Shown: positions 1 to 8,419 of the stretch, one piece after another
Numbering within the stretch: the first letter of the stretch is position 1
How the letters are laid out: the number at the start of each line of letters is the position of its first letter
NCBI GenBank assembly: GCA_041678045.1
Contig: JBAYOV010000014.1
Location: forward strand, 1 to 64,000
Length of the DNA stretch: 64,000 bases
Reading direction: 5' to 3'
DNA from: UBA2357 sp041678045
GTDB lineage: Bacteria > Pseudomonadota > Gammaproteobacteria > Burkholderiales > Rhodocyclaceae
Notes under the pieces: generated by a model
What the model saw: only the letters and a program-made list of their open reading frames with translations
Database searches by the model: none
What the model was told of the DNA's origin: nothing
Program-made: the position numbers and the translations under genes

Positions 1-1
1 A

Positions 2-109
2 CGACACGTTCCGGACTCGATCGCCACGCTCAGACAGATGCTGGCCGCACGGATCGCTCGAGTACTGCCACGCTGTCCGTGCTGCGGGAGGGCTAGGCGG
101 AATTTGTGA
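2..109 (+). CDS. C-terminal end of a gene cut by the window edge
   Basis: An open frame enters from the left edge and stops at a TGA ending at 109, giving about 35 residues. They are rich in Arg and Leu and include a short CPCC cluster that could be half of a zinc ribbon. The family cannot be named from so little sequence; a transposase tail is one possibility. No start is visible and the frame may not be real. Confidence 0.25.
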   Translation, partial: RHVPDSIATLRQMLAARIARVLPRCPCCGRARRNL

Positions 110-184
110 CACAGTCAAACTAGATCGGCCAATCGAAAAGCCGGACACCTTCACCGGCCTGGGGCAGCACCCATTCTTGAAGGT

Positions 185-853
185 GTGCTATTGAAGGAGC
201 GCAAATTGCTATCAGCTATTCAAGCAAAGCTGCAATGGATAGAGAACGATTTGTCTGGCCTCGCCGCACCTGAAGGCATCACGTTAGACGCCGTTCGGGA
301 CAGCATTGAAAAAATACAACGGAATATCTTGCGCGAGTTGTTTGATCGCCTGAGCGATGGCGACTCAGAAGCCGTGCTCGTAATCCCCTCTGGCTTCGAA
401 CACGCATCCAAAGCATTCCTGGACAAGTGCAATCAGCTTGGCCCAGGTGGGCTGCTCTTGCTGGCGGTGAGTGCGCTAGATGGCTGCCGAAGGTGCATCG
501 AGAATGAAGAGTTCAACCATGCACTGATTGTCGATCAACTGTGTGTAGCCATCCGGATGCACGAGCGATTCCAAAACCTGCTGCTGCAAGCGCCCGCCTT
601 GCGTGAAACATGGGCTGAGCTGCTGAGCGAAACACGGCGACATCAGGCGGCACGCGGGGCTAGAGGTTTGCACGCGGTCGATCCCCGGCAGCAAGAAAAA
701 GCTCTCATCAAGGAACAGTGGGCCGAGTGGCAAGGCAATCCGACGAGATATCGAGGCAAGGCCGAATTTGCAAAACAGATGCTCAAAGAATGCAAGCATC
801 TCACCTCTCAAAAGGTGATCGAGGACTGGTGCCGCATATGGGAGAAAACGTAA
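185..853 (+). CDS. hypothetical protein of a genomic-island remnant
   Basis: A 222-residue soluble protein of unknown function. The frame opens with GTG at 185; TTG at 191 is an alternative, and neither has a strong ribosome site. The N-terminal third is helical and heptad-like, the middle has a hydrophobic stretch around residues 88-98 (LLLLAVSALDGC), and the C-terminal 50 residues are highly charged with Lys and Trp. No membrane segment or signal peptide is seen. Its codon use is less GC-biased than that of the core genes further right. Together with the HTH, Ash-like and primase-like genes that follow, this suggests cargo of an integrative element. No function is proposed. Confidence 0.55.
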   Translation: MLLKERKLLSAIQAKLQWIENDLSGLAAPEGITLDAVRDSIEKIQRNILRELFDRLSDGDSEAVLVIPSGFEHASKAFLDKCNQLGPGGLLLLAVSALDGCRRCIENEEFNHALIVDQLCVAIRMHERFQNLLLQAPALRETWAELLSETRRHQAARGARGLHAVDPRQQEKALIKEQWAEWQGNPTRYRGKAEFAKQMLKECKHLTSQKVIEDWCRIWEKT

Positions 854-962
854 GCCTGCTGAGCAGGATGCGCATTCTGCTCAGCACAAAGGTTTCGGCC
901 CGCTCCAGTTAGTCCCATAGTCGCTCCATCGCCGAGCACGTCGGCGCATCAAGGAGCGAACG

Positions 963-1202
963 ATGCAATCTCAATCACCCACCGTCACCGCCGCCCTGGC
1001 GAAACTTGAAAGCCTTCCCGACGCTGCACTAAGTCTCACCGTCAAGGATGTCGCGCTGATCCTGGGGCGGTCGGAGTCTTCGGTGTGGCGCGACGTACGG
1101 CTGGCCCGGCTGCCGAAGCCGATCAAGACCGGCCCCGCCTGCACGCGCTGGAACGTTGGCGCAATCCGCCGGCACCTGGCAGCCCTCGGGGTGTCGGCAT
1201 GA
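963..1202 (+). CDS. AlpA/excisionase-type helix-turn-helix protein
   Basis: A 79-residue DNA-binding protein. Residues about 25-70 form an AlpA/MerR-like winged helix (LTVKDVALILGRSESSVWRD), ending in a beta-wing and RRHLAAL helix typical of AlpA regulators and Xis-like recombination directionality factors on P4-type islands. The ATG at 963 has a good AGGAG site just upstream. Its stop overlaps the start of the next gene by ATGA, so the two are probably co-translated. It could control excision or transcription of the element; no integrase remains in the window, so the role is inferred from the family. Confidence 0.7.
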   Translation: MQSQSPTVTAALAKLESLPDAALSLTVKDVALILGRSESSVWRDVRLARLPKPIKTGPACTRWNVGAIRRHLAALGVSA

Positions 1203-1615
1203 CCCGCTTGACACCCTCCACCCCATCGGCGCATCATCTCCCCCGCCGGCAAACAACCGGCAACGGGTTTAGCAGCCCGGATGACAAAGGCGGACGAGTC
1301 CGCCACCCTGGCGGATTTTTTACGTCCACATCCACAGCATGTGCTGCCTTTTCTATGGTGGGCGCTGTTGGGGAGCCGCAAGGCTCGCGGGTTCCTTTGT
1401 CCCCGTCTGCTAACCCGACACGCGCCCGCCACCCCCGTTTAGCAGCGGGGCGCGGGATTCAGACCGCAGACAAAGGAGTACCAGCCATGCGTAACCACGC
1501 ATCGGGCACGCCTGCCCACACCTTCACCGCATTCCATCGTCTTACCGCATACCGCACCCTGCGGCGCTTCGTCGGGCCTGTGCTCGCCTTCCGTCTGTCG
1601 CTGGGGAGGGCCTGA
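1199..1615 (+). CDS. Ash family / Icd-like host cell division inhibitor protein
   Basis: A 138-residue basic protein in the frame starting at ATG 1199, which overlaps the preceding stop. It has the features of Ash/Icd-like proteins of P4-related elements: an HPGGFF segment, then a Ser/Thr/Ala run leading into FSMVG, then a C-terminal TFTAFHRLTAYRTLRRF block rich in Arg and aromatic residues. In phages P1 and P4 related loci inhibit host division or act as immunity-region genes. A strong AAAGGAG site precedes an internal in-frame ATG at 1487, so a 42-residue C-terminal product could also be made. The assignment is from recalled family pattern; the molecular function is unknown. Confidence 0.55.
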   Translation: MTRLTPSTPSAHHLPRRQTTGNGFSSPDDKGGRVRHPGGFFTSTSTACAAFSMVGAVGEPQGSRVPLSPSANPTRARHPRLAAGRGIQTADKGVPAMRNHASGTPAHTFTAFHRLTAYRTLRRFVGPVLAFRLSLGRA

Positions 1616-1618
1616 GCC

Positions 1619-1951
1619 ATGCCGCGCGCCTCTGCAATCACCGCTGCCAACTGGGCAGCCGACAGCCTCCCTACCGAACTGCAACCCGGCTTCCTGGCCG
1701 GGCATGCGCTGCTGATGCTCATCCAGCACACCGTGCGGATGCAGGTCATGAGTCAGGGGGACCACGACATCGGTCACATTGCGCGCTTGGTGCGCGATGC
1801 CCTGCCCCCACCCGGACCCGCCGCTGCCGGCTTCGCCCTGGCGCTGGGCGAATACCTGGCGATGGTGGCCGATGGCGATGTGCCCACACCCGGCCATGCA
1901 CCAGTCCAACAAGATGCCTGGCGGGCACTCAGCACCCCGGGGAGGACCTGA
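1619..1951 (+). CDS. hypothetical accessory protein of the island
   Basis: A 110-residue protein starting at ATG 1619, with a GGGAGGG ribosome site about 9 bases upstream, 3 bases after the Ash-like stop. The composition is Ala/Leu-rich and probably alpha-helical, with no signal peptide and no motif I recognise. The tight spacing on both sides (the next gene begins 3 bases after its stop) places it in the same transcript as the HTH, Ash-like and primase-like genes. Small genes of this kind are usual between ash and the primase gene of P4-like elements. Function unknown. Confidence 0.55.
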   Translation: MPRASAITAANWAADSLPTELQPGFLAGHALLMLIQHTVRMQVMSQGDHDIGHIARLVRDALPPPGPAAAGFALALGEYLAMVADGDVPTPGHAPVQQDAWRALSTPGRT

Positions 1952-1953
1952 CC

Positions 1954-2190
1954 GTGGACACCCAAGCACTCACATCCGCCATCCGGGCAATCGACGCCGC
2001 CGCTTCGGCACTCGGAGGGCTGGTGGACATCGGCCAGCTCGACCCCGATCAAATCCGCCTGCTGCTGGAGAGCGTGCAGCGCTGCGCGGCTGAAGGGCTC
2101 GAAGCGCTCGACAGGCAATCACCGACCGATCTCCACCTGATGGCCGCTCTGGCGAAGGTGGAAGGGGGCAAGAGTGGAGGCCCGCGATGA
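1954..2190 (+). CDS. small hypothetical protein of the island
   Basis: A 78-residue protein starting with GTG at 1954 behind a GGGAGG site. It looks all-helical (IRAIDAAASALGGLVDIGQL followed by an amphipathic helix) and acidic, with a short basic Gly-rich tail. Its stop overlaps the start of the primase-like gene by ATGA. No domain is recognised. Operon position suggests an accessory replication or regulation gene of the element, but nothing in the sequence proves it. Confidence 0.5.
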   Translation: MDTQALTSAIRAIDAAASALGGLVDIGQLDPDQIRLLLESVQRCAAEGLEALDRQSPTDLHLMAALAKVEGGKSGGPR

Positions 2191-2387
2191 CTGACCACGA
2201 CTTCATCACCGCGATCCATGCCGCCGGGCTGGAGCCGGTGAAGCCGCTGGATCTGCCCGAAGGCAAGCTGGTGCGCTTCCGGGTACGCGGGGACAAGAGC
2301 GGTTCGCGCAACGGGTGGGCGGTGCTGCACCGCTCTCCGGTTGCCGCGGGCGCATTCGGCCCACCAATACCCCGTAGCACCAAGTAG
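2187..2387 (+). pseudogene. N-terminal fragment of a P4-type primase/helicase
   Basis: A 66-residue frame that begins like large element-encoded primases: a helical start (DFITAIHAAGLEPVKPLDL), a GKLVRFRVRGDKSGSRNGW beta segment, then AGAFG. Such proteins normally continue for several hundred residues with a zinc/primase domain and a helicase domain. Here homology stops after GAFG and the frame ends within eight codons. The break coincides with a 14-bp direct repeat (2371-2384, copy at 2444-2457), so a deletion or the element boundary removed the rest. The first zinc-ligand cysteines are also absent. No catalytic domain is left, so it is scored as a pseudogene. Confidence 0.5.
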
Positions 2388-2457
2388 CAAGAAGACTCAG
2401 AAACCCGCGTGGCTCAAGGCTTCGCGGGTTTTTTCTTGTGTCACCCGTAGCACCAAG
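2371..2457. repeat. 14-bp direct repeat at the island edge
   Basis: CCCGTAGCACCAAG occurs at 2371-2384 and again at 2444-2457 in the same orientation, 73 bases apart, with a terminator hairpin between the copies. The left copy lies exactly where the primase-like frame loses its homology. This is consistent with a deletion by short-repeat recombination or with a remnant attachment site. No tRNA gene is seen here. Confidence 0.6.
2401..2436 (+). terminator. Rho-independent terminator closing the island genes
   Basis: AAACCCGCG (2401-2409) pairs with CGCGGGTTT (2423-2431) around a 13-base loop and is followed by a run of T. It lies 14 bases after the truncated primase frame and would end that transcript. 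Confidence 0.7.
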
Positions 2458-2468
2458 AGGCATGCCAT

Positions 2469-2499
2469 ACCGTCACTGTTGACGGTAGACTTGACGGTA
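2469..2499. repeat. paired TTGACGGTA repeats with an inverted copy
   Basis: TTGACGGTA is present at 2479-2487 and 2491-2499, exactly 12 bases apart. ACCGTCA at 2469-2475 is the inverted copy facing TGACGGT at 2480-2486. The spacing resembles integrase arm sites, excisionase sites or iterons beside an attachment site. The role is inferred. Confidence 0.45.
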
Positions 2500-2634
2500 T
2501 ATTGGCAGGGCGTCAAGGCTAGGGCGTAGCTACCAGTTTCGATTGCACCCCCACGAATGATTGCCTTGCGGTTTCGGTCTAAGCCCGAAAATGCAGTAAA
2601 ATTATCGGTTTGTCAGTGCACGGGGTGTTCGGGA

Positions 2635-2865
2635 ATGAATTTTGACAAGGAAGTGGATGCGCGCGGACTGAACTGTCCTTTGCCGATTCTGCGGGCGAAG
2701 AAGGCCCTGGCCGAGATGGATGCCGGTCAAACCCTGCGGGTGCTGGCCACCGACCCGGGTTCGGTGAAGGATTTTCAGGCCTTTGCCAAGCAGACCGGCA
2801 ATGAGTTGGTCGGCCAGGGTGAAACCTCGGACAAGGCTTTCGAATTTTACCTGCGTCGCAAGTAA
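2635..2865 (+). CDS. tusA: TusA/SirA-family sulfur carrier protein
   Basis: A 76-residue cytoplasmic sulfur-relay protein. The CPxP signature is present (NCPLPILRAKKAL), with Cys14 as the persulfide-carrying residue, followed by the usual beta-alpha-beta core (LRVLATDPGSVKDFQAFAKQ). The length matches stand-alone TusA/YeeD-type proteins. The start is placed at ATG 2635 because the longer frame adds a non-homologous leader. It stands alone, just right of the island remnant, and has its own terminator. TusA feeds sulfur to tRNA thiolation and molybdenum cofactor synthesis; paralogues serve sulfur oxidation, so the exact partner cannot be told from this locus. Confidence 0.88.
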   Translation: MNFDKEVDARGLNCPLPILRAKKALAEMDAGQTLRVLATDPGSVKDFQAFAKQTGNELVGQGETSDKAFEFYLRRK

Positions 2866-2908
2866 GCAGCAGGGGCAGGGTAGCAGCACCCTGCCTGCGC
2901 AACGTTCG

Positions 2909-2943
2909 GCCCCGCAGCCTGCTTGAAAGGTGCGGGGCTTTTT
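2909..2943 (+). terminator. Rho-independent terminator after tusA
   Basis: GCCCCGCA (2909-2916) pairs with TGCGGGGC (2931-2938), followed by TTTTT. It lies between tusA and the convergent GGDEF/EAL gene. Confidence 0.8.
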
Positions 2944-2971
2944 GCTGGGATCGGCAGAGGCACGAACCGGC

Positions 2972-4948
2972 TCAGGCGGTGCTGCTCATTATCGTAGCCA
3001 GCAATCGCTGCTCAAAATCGTGCGCAGACAGGGGCGGGTGGAAAAAATAGCCCTGGCAATGGTCGCAGCCGACCATCTTCAGCCATTCATGCTGGTCGCC
3101 CGATTCCACCCCTTCGGCGACCACCTCGTAGCCCAGCCGGTGAGCCAGCGCAATCATGGCGCTGACGATGGCCGCACCGTTGCGTGCGCCACGTGCGGTA
3201 AGCCCGAGATCGAGGTTGCCGACGAAGGACTTGTCGATCTTGAGGCAGTCGATGTCCAGCAGTTGCAGGTAGGAGAGGGAAGAGTAGCCGGTGCCGAAGT
3301 CGTCCAGCGCAATCCGGAAACCCGATGCATGCAGGCTGTTGAGGGTGCGAATGGCGCCGGTTTCGGGGTGCAGCAGCACCGATTCGGTCACCTCCAGGCC
3401 GACATGCTCGTGAGGCACGCCATGGCGGCGGCAGCAGTCGATGAGGGCCGCCTGCACGTCGCCAAGCTGGAACTGGCGGGGCGAAAGGTTGATCGACATG
3501 ACAAAGTCGGGCGGCAGGTGCTCGCGCCATTCGGCGAACTGGGCCAGCGCCTTGTCCATCACCAGTCGGCCAAGCGGTTCGATCAGACCGATTTCCTCGG
3601 CCAGCGGAATGAACTGGTCGGGTCGCACCAGCCGGTCGCCATCCTGCCAGCGCACCAGCGCCTCGGCTCCGCACAGGCTGCCGTCGGCAAAGCGTCGCTG
3701 TGGCTGAAAGTGCAGTAGCAGGTCGCCACGTTCGATGGCGCTCTGAAGGCGGTTTTCCAGCGCTACCCGGTGGTCGATCTGTTCGCGCATGCGCGACTCG
3801 AAGAAGCTCAAGCGGTTGCCGCCGGCCGCTTTGGCCGAATACATCGCCAGATCGGCACTGCGCAGCAGGGTGTCCGAATCGGTGCCGTCCTCCGGAAACA
3901 GGGCAATGCCCACGCTGGCGCTGATGCGCAAGGTTTTGCCTTCGATGTCGAGTGGCTGGTTGATCAACTCCAGCAGGCGCTGGCCAACATGGCAGGCTTC
4001 CTGCCGGTCGGACAGGCCGGAGAGCAGGACGGTGAGCTCGTCGCCGCCCTGTCGGATGAGTGTGTCGTAGGCGCGCAGCACGACCGGCAGGCGCCGGGCG
4101 ATCTCGACCAGCAGCAGATCGCCGAAAAGGTGGCCGTATGAGTCATTGACATGCTTGAAGCGGTCCAGATCGATGAAGATCACGGCCACCATTTCACCCG
4201 AACGGCGTGCCTCGGCGAGGACGGCGGGCAACCGCTCCATCAGGCTGCGCCGGTTGGGCAGGCCGGTGAGCTGGTCGTTGAGTGCCAGCTCGCGCACCCG
4301 CTCCTCGTGTTCCACGCGGGCGGTGATGTCGGATACCGAACCGGCCATCAGCGTGCCCACGCCGCGCCGGTTGCGGATCGCCAGCCCGCGTGCGGCCAGC
4401 CAGCGGTAACGGCCGTCGCTGCCGCGCACCCGGTATTCGCAGTAGAAGTGGTCGGTTTCGCCCTTCAGGTGGCGCGACACGCTGCGGTTGTACTTCTCGC
4501 GGTCGTCCGGGTGCACGATCTCCAGCCAGGCATCGCTGCTGGTGAGGAAGTCTTCGGTGTATCCGAGGATGGCCAGCAGTCGCTGGCTGACCTTGAGCCG
4601 TTTGCTGCGCGGGTTCCATTCGAACAGGCCGTCGTGTGCCCCGCTCATCATCAGGTCCAGCGCACGCAGCGAACGCAGCGCCTGCGGCACCAGCAGCACG
4701 CTGCTCAGCAAACCACACAGGGCGAGCAGCAGGGCGAGCGCGACATGGGCTGTGTCGCTCAGGGTGAGTCCGAGCACCGCGCCCACGATCAGGCTCATCA
4801 CCGCGAGCAGCAGCCACAGCAGCCCACGGCCATGTGCGCCAATCAGTTTGTCGTGCTGCAAGGGGCCGTAGGCGGTGGGCATCATCGTCGGGCCTGCAGT
4901 TGAAGGGTGGGCGGAGGCGGGAGGCTGGTGCCCCCCGCGCATCCGCAC
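2972..4948 (-). CDS. membrane PAS-GGDEF-EAL cyclic-di-GMP protein
   Basis: A 658-residue c-di-GMP turnover protein. Two hydrophobic helices (about residues 42-92) anchor it. They are followed by a PAS domain (about 95-212), a GGDEF domain (about 222-385) and an EAL domain (about 405-650). The cyclase signature reads GGDEL at 301-305, so synthesis may be weak or lost. The EAL domain keeps EALVRW, the LEVTES glutamate, DDFGTGYSS and EVVAEGVE, so phosphodiesterase activity is likely. The first possible start is GTG at 4948, 3 bases after the valS stop. ATG at 4885 is an alternative that still precedes the membrane helices, and neither has a clear ribosome site. The gene is probably read through from valS. 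Confidence 0.88.
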   Translation of the reverse strand: MRMRGGHQPPASAHPSTAGPTMMPTAYGPLQHDKLIGAHGRGLLWLLLAVMSLIVGAVLGLTLSDTAHVALALLLALCGLLSSVLLVPQALRSLRALDLMMSGAHDGLFEWNPRSKRLKVSQRLLAILGYTEDFLTSSDAWLEIVHPDDREKYNRSVSRHLKGETDHFYCEYRVRGSDGRYRWLAARGLAIRNRRGVGTLMAGSVSDITARVEHEERVRELALNDQLTGLPNRRSLMERLPAVLAEARRSGEMVAVIFIDLDRFKHVNDSYGHLFGDLLLVEIARRLPVVLRAYDTLIRQGGDELTVLLSGLSDRQEACHVGQRLLELINQPLDIEGKTLRISASVGIALFPEDGTDSDTLLRSADLAMYSAKAAGGNRLSFFESRMREQIDHRVALENRLQSAIERGDLLLHFQPQRRFADGSLCGAEALVRWQDGDRLVRPDQFIPLAEEIGLIEPLGRLVMDKALAQFAEWREHLPPDFVMSINLSPRQFQLGDVQAALIDCCRRHGVPHEHVGLEVTESVLLHPETGAIRTLNSLHASGFRIALDDFGTGYSSLSYLQLLDIDCLKIDKSFVGNLDLGLTARGARNGAAIVSAMIALAHRLGYEVVAEGVESGDQHEWLKMVGCDHCQGYFFHPPLSAHDFEQRLLATIMSSTA

Positions 4949-4951
4949 AGT

Positions 4952-7813
4952 TTAACCCCGGTTGAGGCGTTCGAGCTGTGGCGTGAGCTTGGCGAGGCTT
5001 TCTTCGAAGGCGGCCAGCCGTCCCTTTTCCTGTTCGACCACGGCGGCCGGCGCACGCTCCACAAAACTCGGATTGCCGAGCTTGGCGGCCGCCTTGCCGA
5101 TTTCGCCCTGCAGGCGGGCAATCTCTTTGGTGAGGCGTTCGCGTTCGGCGGCCACGTCGATTTCGACCTTCAGCATCAGCCGGTGACTGCCCACCACCGC
5201 GACCGGTGCCAGCGCGTCGGCCGGGATGTCGTCGACGATGTCCACGTCCGAAAGCTTCGCCAGACCGGCCAGATAGGGTACGCAGGCCGACAGCTGGGCC
5301 GCGTCGCCTGTTTTGTCGGTGGCCAGCACCAGCGGCAGCCGCTGTGCCGGGGAGATGTTCATCTCGCCGCGCAGGTTGCGGCACACATGGATCATGGCTT
5401 TGAGTTCGGCCATGCGTGCTTCGCTGGCCTCATCGATGCGCGCCGGGTCGGCCTGCGGATAGGGCGCCTTCATGATGCTGTCGCACTGCTTGCGTCCGGC
5501 CAGCGGGGCGACGGTCTGCCACAGCTCTTCGGTGATGAACGGAATCAGCGGATGGGCCAGGCGCAGCACGGTTTCAAGCACGCGCAGCAGGGTGCGCCGG
5601 GTGGCGCGTTGCTGGGCCTCGCTGCCGTTTTGCAGCTGAACTTTGGCCAGTTCCAGATACCAGTCGCAATACTCGTCCCACACGAATTCATAGATCGTCT
5701 TGGCGATCAGGTCGAAGCGGTAGTCCTCGAAGTGCTTTGCGATCTCGAGCTCGGCCCGTTGCAGGCGCGACACGATCCAGCGGTCGGCAAAGGAAAAGTC
5801 CAGATAGCCGCCGGGAGCACACTGGCTGGCATCGTGTGTGTCCAGGCCGCAGTCCTGCCCTTCGGTGTTCATCAGCACAAAGCGGGTGGCGTTCCACAGC
5901 TTGTTGCAGAAGTTGCGGTAGCCTTCGCAGCGCGACAGGTCGAACTTGATGTCGCGGCCCGGGCTGGCCAGGCTGGCGAAGGTGAAGCGCAGTGCGTCGG
6001 TGCCGAAGGCGGGGATGCCGTCGGGGAATTCCTTGCGCGTTTTCTTCTCGATCTTCTGTGCGTCCTTCGGGTTCATCAGCCCGAAGGTGCGCTTTTGCAC
6101 CAGTTCGTCCAGCGTGATGCCGTCGATCAGGTCGATCGGGTCAAGCACGTTGCCCTTGGACTTGGACATCTTCTGGCCTTCGGCATCGCGGATCAGGCCG
6201 TGCACATAGACGTGCTTGAACGGGATCTTGCCGGTGATGTGCTTGGTCATCATGACCATGCGCGCGACCCAGAAGAAGATGATGTCAAAGCCGGTGACCA
6301 GCACGGAGGAAGGCAGGTACAGGTCGATGGCGTCGTTGGACTGCTCGGGCCATTCGGGGGTCCAGTCCAGCGTCGAGAACGGCCACAGCGCGGACGAATA
6401 CCAGGTGTCGAGCACGTCCTCGTCGCGGCGCAGACGCCCGGTGTAGCCCTCGGCGGCGGCCAGCGCGCGTGCCTCGTCCTCGTCGTGCGCTACCCAGTAC
6501 AGCGGGGTGTCGCCCTCGTCGGCATACCAGGCCGGAATCTGGTGGCCCCACCACAGCTGGCGCGAGATGCACCAGTCCTGGATGTTGTTGAGCCACTGGT
6601 TGTAGGTGTTCACCCAGTTTTCCGGGTAGAACTTGATCTCGCCCGATGTCACGCACTCCAGTGCCTGCTCGGTGATGCTCTTGCCGTTGGCGCCGGGGCG
6701 GGTCATGGCCACGAACCACTGGTCGGTGAGCATCGGCTCGATCACCGCCGAGGTGCGGTCGCCGCGCGGCACCATCAGCTTGTGTGGCTTGATTTCACGC
6801 AGCAGGCCGAGGGCTTCGAGGTCCTTCACGATGACTTCGCGGGCCACGAAGCGGTCGAGGCCGCGATAGGCTTCGGGGGCTTCGTCGCTGATGTGGGCGT
6901 CCAGACGCAGGATGCTGATCATCGGCAGCTTGTGCCGCTGGCCCACCGCGTAGTCGTTGAAGTCGTGCGCCGGCGTGACTTTCACGCAGCCAGTGCCGAA
7001 TGCGGGATCGACATATTCATCGGAAATGATCGGAATGTCGCGGTTGCACAGCGGCAGGCGCACGGTCTTGCCGATCAGGTGGGTGTAGCGCTCGTCCTCG
7101 GGGTGGACCATGACCGCGACGTCGCCGAGCATGGTCTCGGGGCGGGTGGTGGCCACGGTGAGCCCTTCCAGGCCGTCGATCGGCCCTTCGCTGAAGGGGT
7201 AGAGGATGTGCCACAGGAAGCCGTCTTCTTCTTCGGACACCACTTCGAGGTCGGATACGGCGGTGCCCAGCTTGGGATCCCAGTTCACCAGACGCTTGCC
7301 ACGGTAAATCAGCCCCTCGCGGTACAGGCGCACGAAGGTTTCGGTGACGGTTTTCGACAACCCTTCGTCCATCGTGAAGCGCTCGCGCGACCAGTCGGGC
7401 GAGGCGCCGAGGCGGCGCATCTGGCGGGTGATGGTGCCGCCGGAGAAGTTCTTCCACTCCCACACCTTCTCCAGAAACTTCTCGCGACCGAGGTCGTGGC
7501 GGGAGACCCCCTGGGCATCGAGCTGGCGTTCGACGACGATCTGCGTGGCGATGCCGGCGTGGTCGGTGCCCGGTTGCCACAGCGTGTTGACGCCGAGCAT
7601 GCGGTGGTAGCGGGTGAGGCCGTCCATGATGGTCTGGTTGAAGCCGTGCCCCATGTGCAGCGTGCCGGTGACGTTGGGCGGTGGCATCAGGATGCAGAAT
7701 GCGTCGTCCGGATTGGACTTGTCCAGACCTGCGGCAAAGTAGCCGCGCGACTCCCACTCCGGATACCAGCGCGCTTCGATCGCCGCCGGTTCAAAACTCT
7801 TGGCCAGTGTCAT
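4952..7813 (-). CDS. valS: valine--tRNA ligase
   Basis: A 953-residue class I aminoacyl-tRNA synthetase that charges tRNA-Val in the cytoplasm. It has the HIGH-type motif in PNVTGTLHMGHG near the N-terminus, the editing domain in the middle, KMSKSKGNVLDP in the catalytic core, an anticodon-binding helical domain, and the C-terminal coiled coil (RERLTKEIARLQGEIGKAA) typical of ValRS. The length matches the family. The start is set at ATG 7813 (MTLAKSFEP), because eleven extra upstream codons add nothing recognisable. A long open frame on the opposite strand is a composition shadow. Confidence 0.98.
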   Translation of the reverse strand: MTLAKSFEPAAIEARWYPEWESRGYFAAGLDKSNPDDAFCILMPPPNVTGTLHMGHGFNQTIMDGLTRYHRMLGVNTLWQPGTDHAGIATQIVVERQLDAQGVSRHDLGREKFLEKVWEWKNFSGGTITRQMRRLGASPDWSRERFTMDEGLSKTVTETFVRLYREGLIYRGKRLVNWDPKLGTAVSDLEVVSEEEDGFLWHILYPFSEGPIDGLEGLTVATTRPETMLGDVAVMVHPEDERYTHLIGKTVRLPLCNRDIPIISDEYVDPAFGTGCVKVTPAHDFNDYAVGQRHKLPMISILRLDAHISDEAPEAYRGLDRFVAREVIVKDLEALGLLREIKPHKLMVPRGDRTSAVIEPMLTDQWFVAMTRPGANGKSITEQALECVTSGEIKFYPENWVNTYNQWLNNIQDWCISRQLWWGHQIPAWYADEGDTPLYWVAHDEDEARALAAAEGYTGRLRRDEDVLDTWYSSALWPFSTLDWTPEWPEQSNDAIDLYLPSSVLVTGFDIIFFWVARMVMMTKHITGKIPFKHVYVHGLIRDAEGQKMSKSKGNVLDPIDLIDGITLDELVQKRTFGLMNPKDAQKIEKKTRKEFPDGIPAFGTDALRFTFASLASPGRDIKFDLSRCEGYRNFCNKLWNATRFVLMNTEGQDCGLDTHDASQCAPGGYLDFSFADRWIVSRLQRAELEIAKHFEDYRFDLIAKTIYEFVWDEYCDWYLELAKVQLQNGSEAQQRATRRTLLRVLETVLRLAHPLIPFITEELWQTVAPLAGRKQCDSIMKAPYPQADPARIDEASEARMAELKAMIHVCRNLRGEMNISPAQRLPLVLATDKTGDAAQLSACVPYLAGLAKLSDVDIVDDIPADALAPVAVVGSHRLMLKVEIDVAAERERLTKEIARLQGEIGKAAAKLGNPSFVERAPAAVVEQEKGRLAAFEESLAKLTPQLERLNRG

Positions 7814-7921
7814 GGTGTACCTGAGGGTTTGAAGGCAAAACCGCAATTATAGCGGATGACCTCAGGTCGGTTGCCGGCCCGATTCGTGGCTTCGTGACTC
7901 GCGGCCCGGCGTTGGGTCGGT

Positions 7922-8419
7922 TCAGCGCTTGATGCTGGGAATCTGCGAAAGTCGTTCGGACAGGTGCTCGGAAAGCGTGGGCAGCAGGGTGGCGCGTACA
8001 TGGGCCATGACTTCCTCACGGAGCCGTTCGGACATGCGTTCGAGCTCGCGGGATACCAACTGCGGCAGTTCGCTGGCGAACCAGGCTTCGATCTCGCGGG
8101 CAATCTCGGTGTCGATGCTGATCATGTATTCGACCAGCTCGATGGATTCGCTGGAGTCGCCCAGCTGGGCGGTCGGGGCGCCCTTGGTCTTGCTCTTCGG
8201 TGTCGGGGCGAGCAGGTCGGCGTCGATGGGCGGGAGCATCACGTCGAATTCATTGACGACTTCGGTGAGCACCGGAATTTCGGTTGCGGCGTTTTCCGAC
8301 AGCAGTGTTTCCCGCTCGCCGCCCCGGCGCCGCAGCAGGGCGTCGGCCTTGTCGATGAGTTCGTCTGCCTCGCGCAGCGGGTCGTTGGTGGGTTCGAAGG
8401 GGGATGGGTGCTGGCTCAT
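7922..8419 (-). CDS. DUF2486-like protein next to holC
   Basis: A 165-residue acidic, probably helical protein of unknown function. It contains the short EIPVLTEVV segment seen in betaproteobacterial proteins annotated DUF2486, followed by a low-complexity linker and a C-terminal amphipathic helix (LERMSERLREEVMAHVRATL). Its start overlaps the holC stop by 4 bases (8416-8419), so the two are translationally coupled, as commonly seen in betaproteobacteria. There is no signal peptide or membrane segment. A link to DNA polymerase III is suggested only by neighbourhood. Confidence 0.7.
   Translation of the reverse strand: MSQHPSPFEPTNDPLREADELIDKADALLRRRGGERETLLSENAATEIPVLTEVVNEFDVMLPPIDADLLAPTPKSKTKGAPTAQLGDSSESIELVEYMISIDTEIAREIEAWFASELPQLVSRELERMSERLREEVMAHVRATLLPTLSEHLSERLSQIPSIKR

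Noticed and set aside
1299..1321. Hairpin TCCGCC/GGCGGA followed by six T, like a terminator
   Set aside because: It lies inside the Ash-like coding frame; it may attenuate transcription, but evidence is too weak to list it as a terminator.
4907..7852. 981-codon open frame on the plus strand opposite valS
   Set aside because: It mirrors valS and arises from high-GC codon use; its protein is low-complexity and matches no family.
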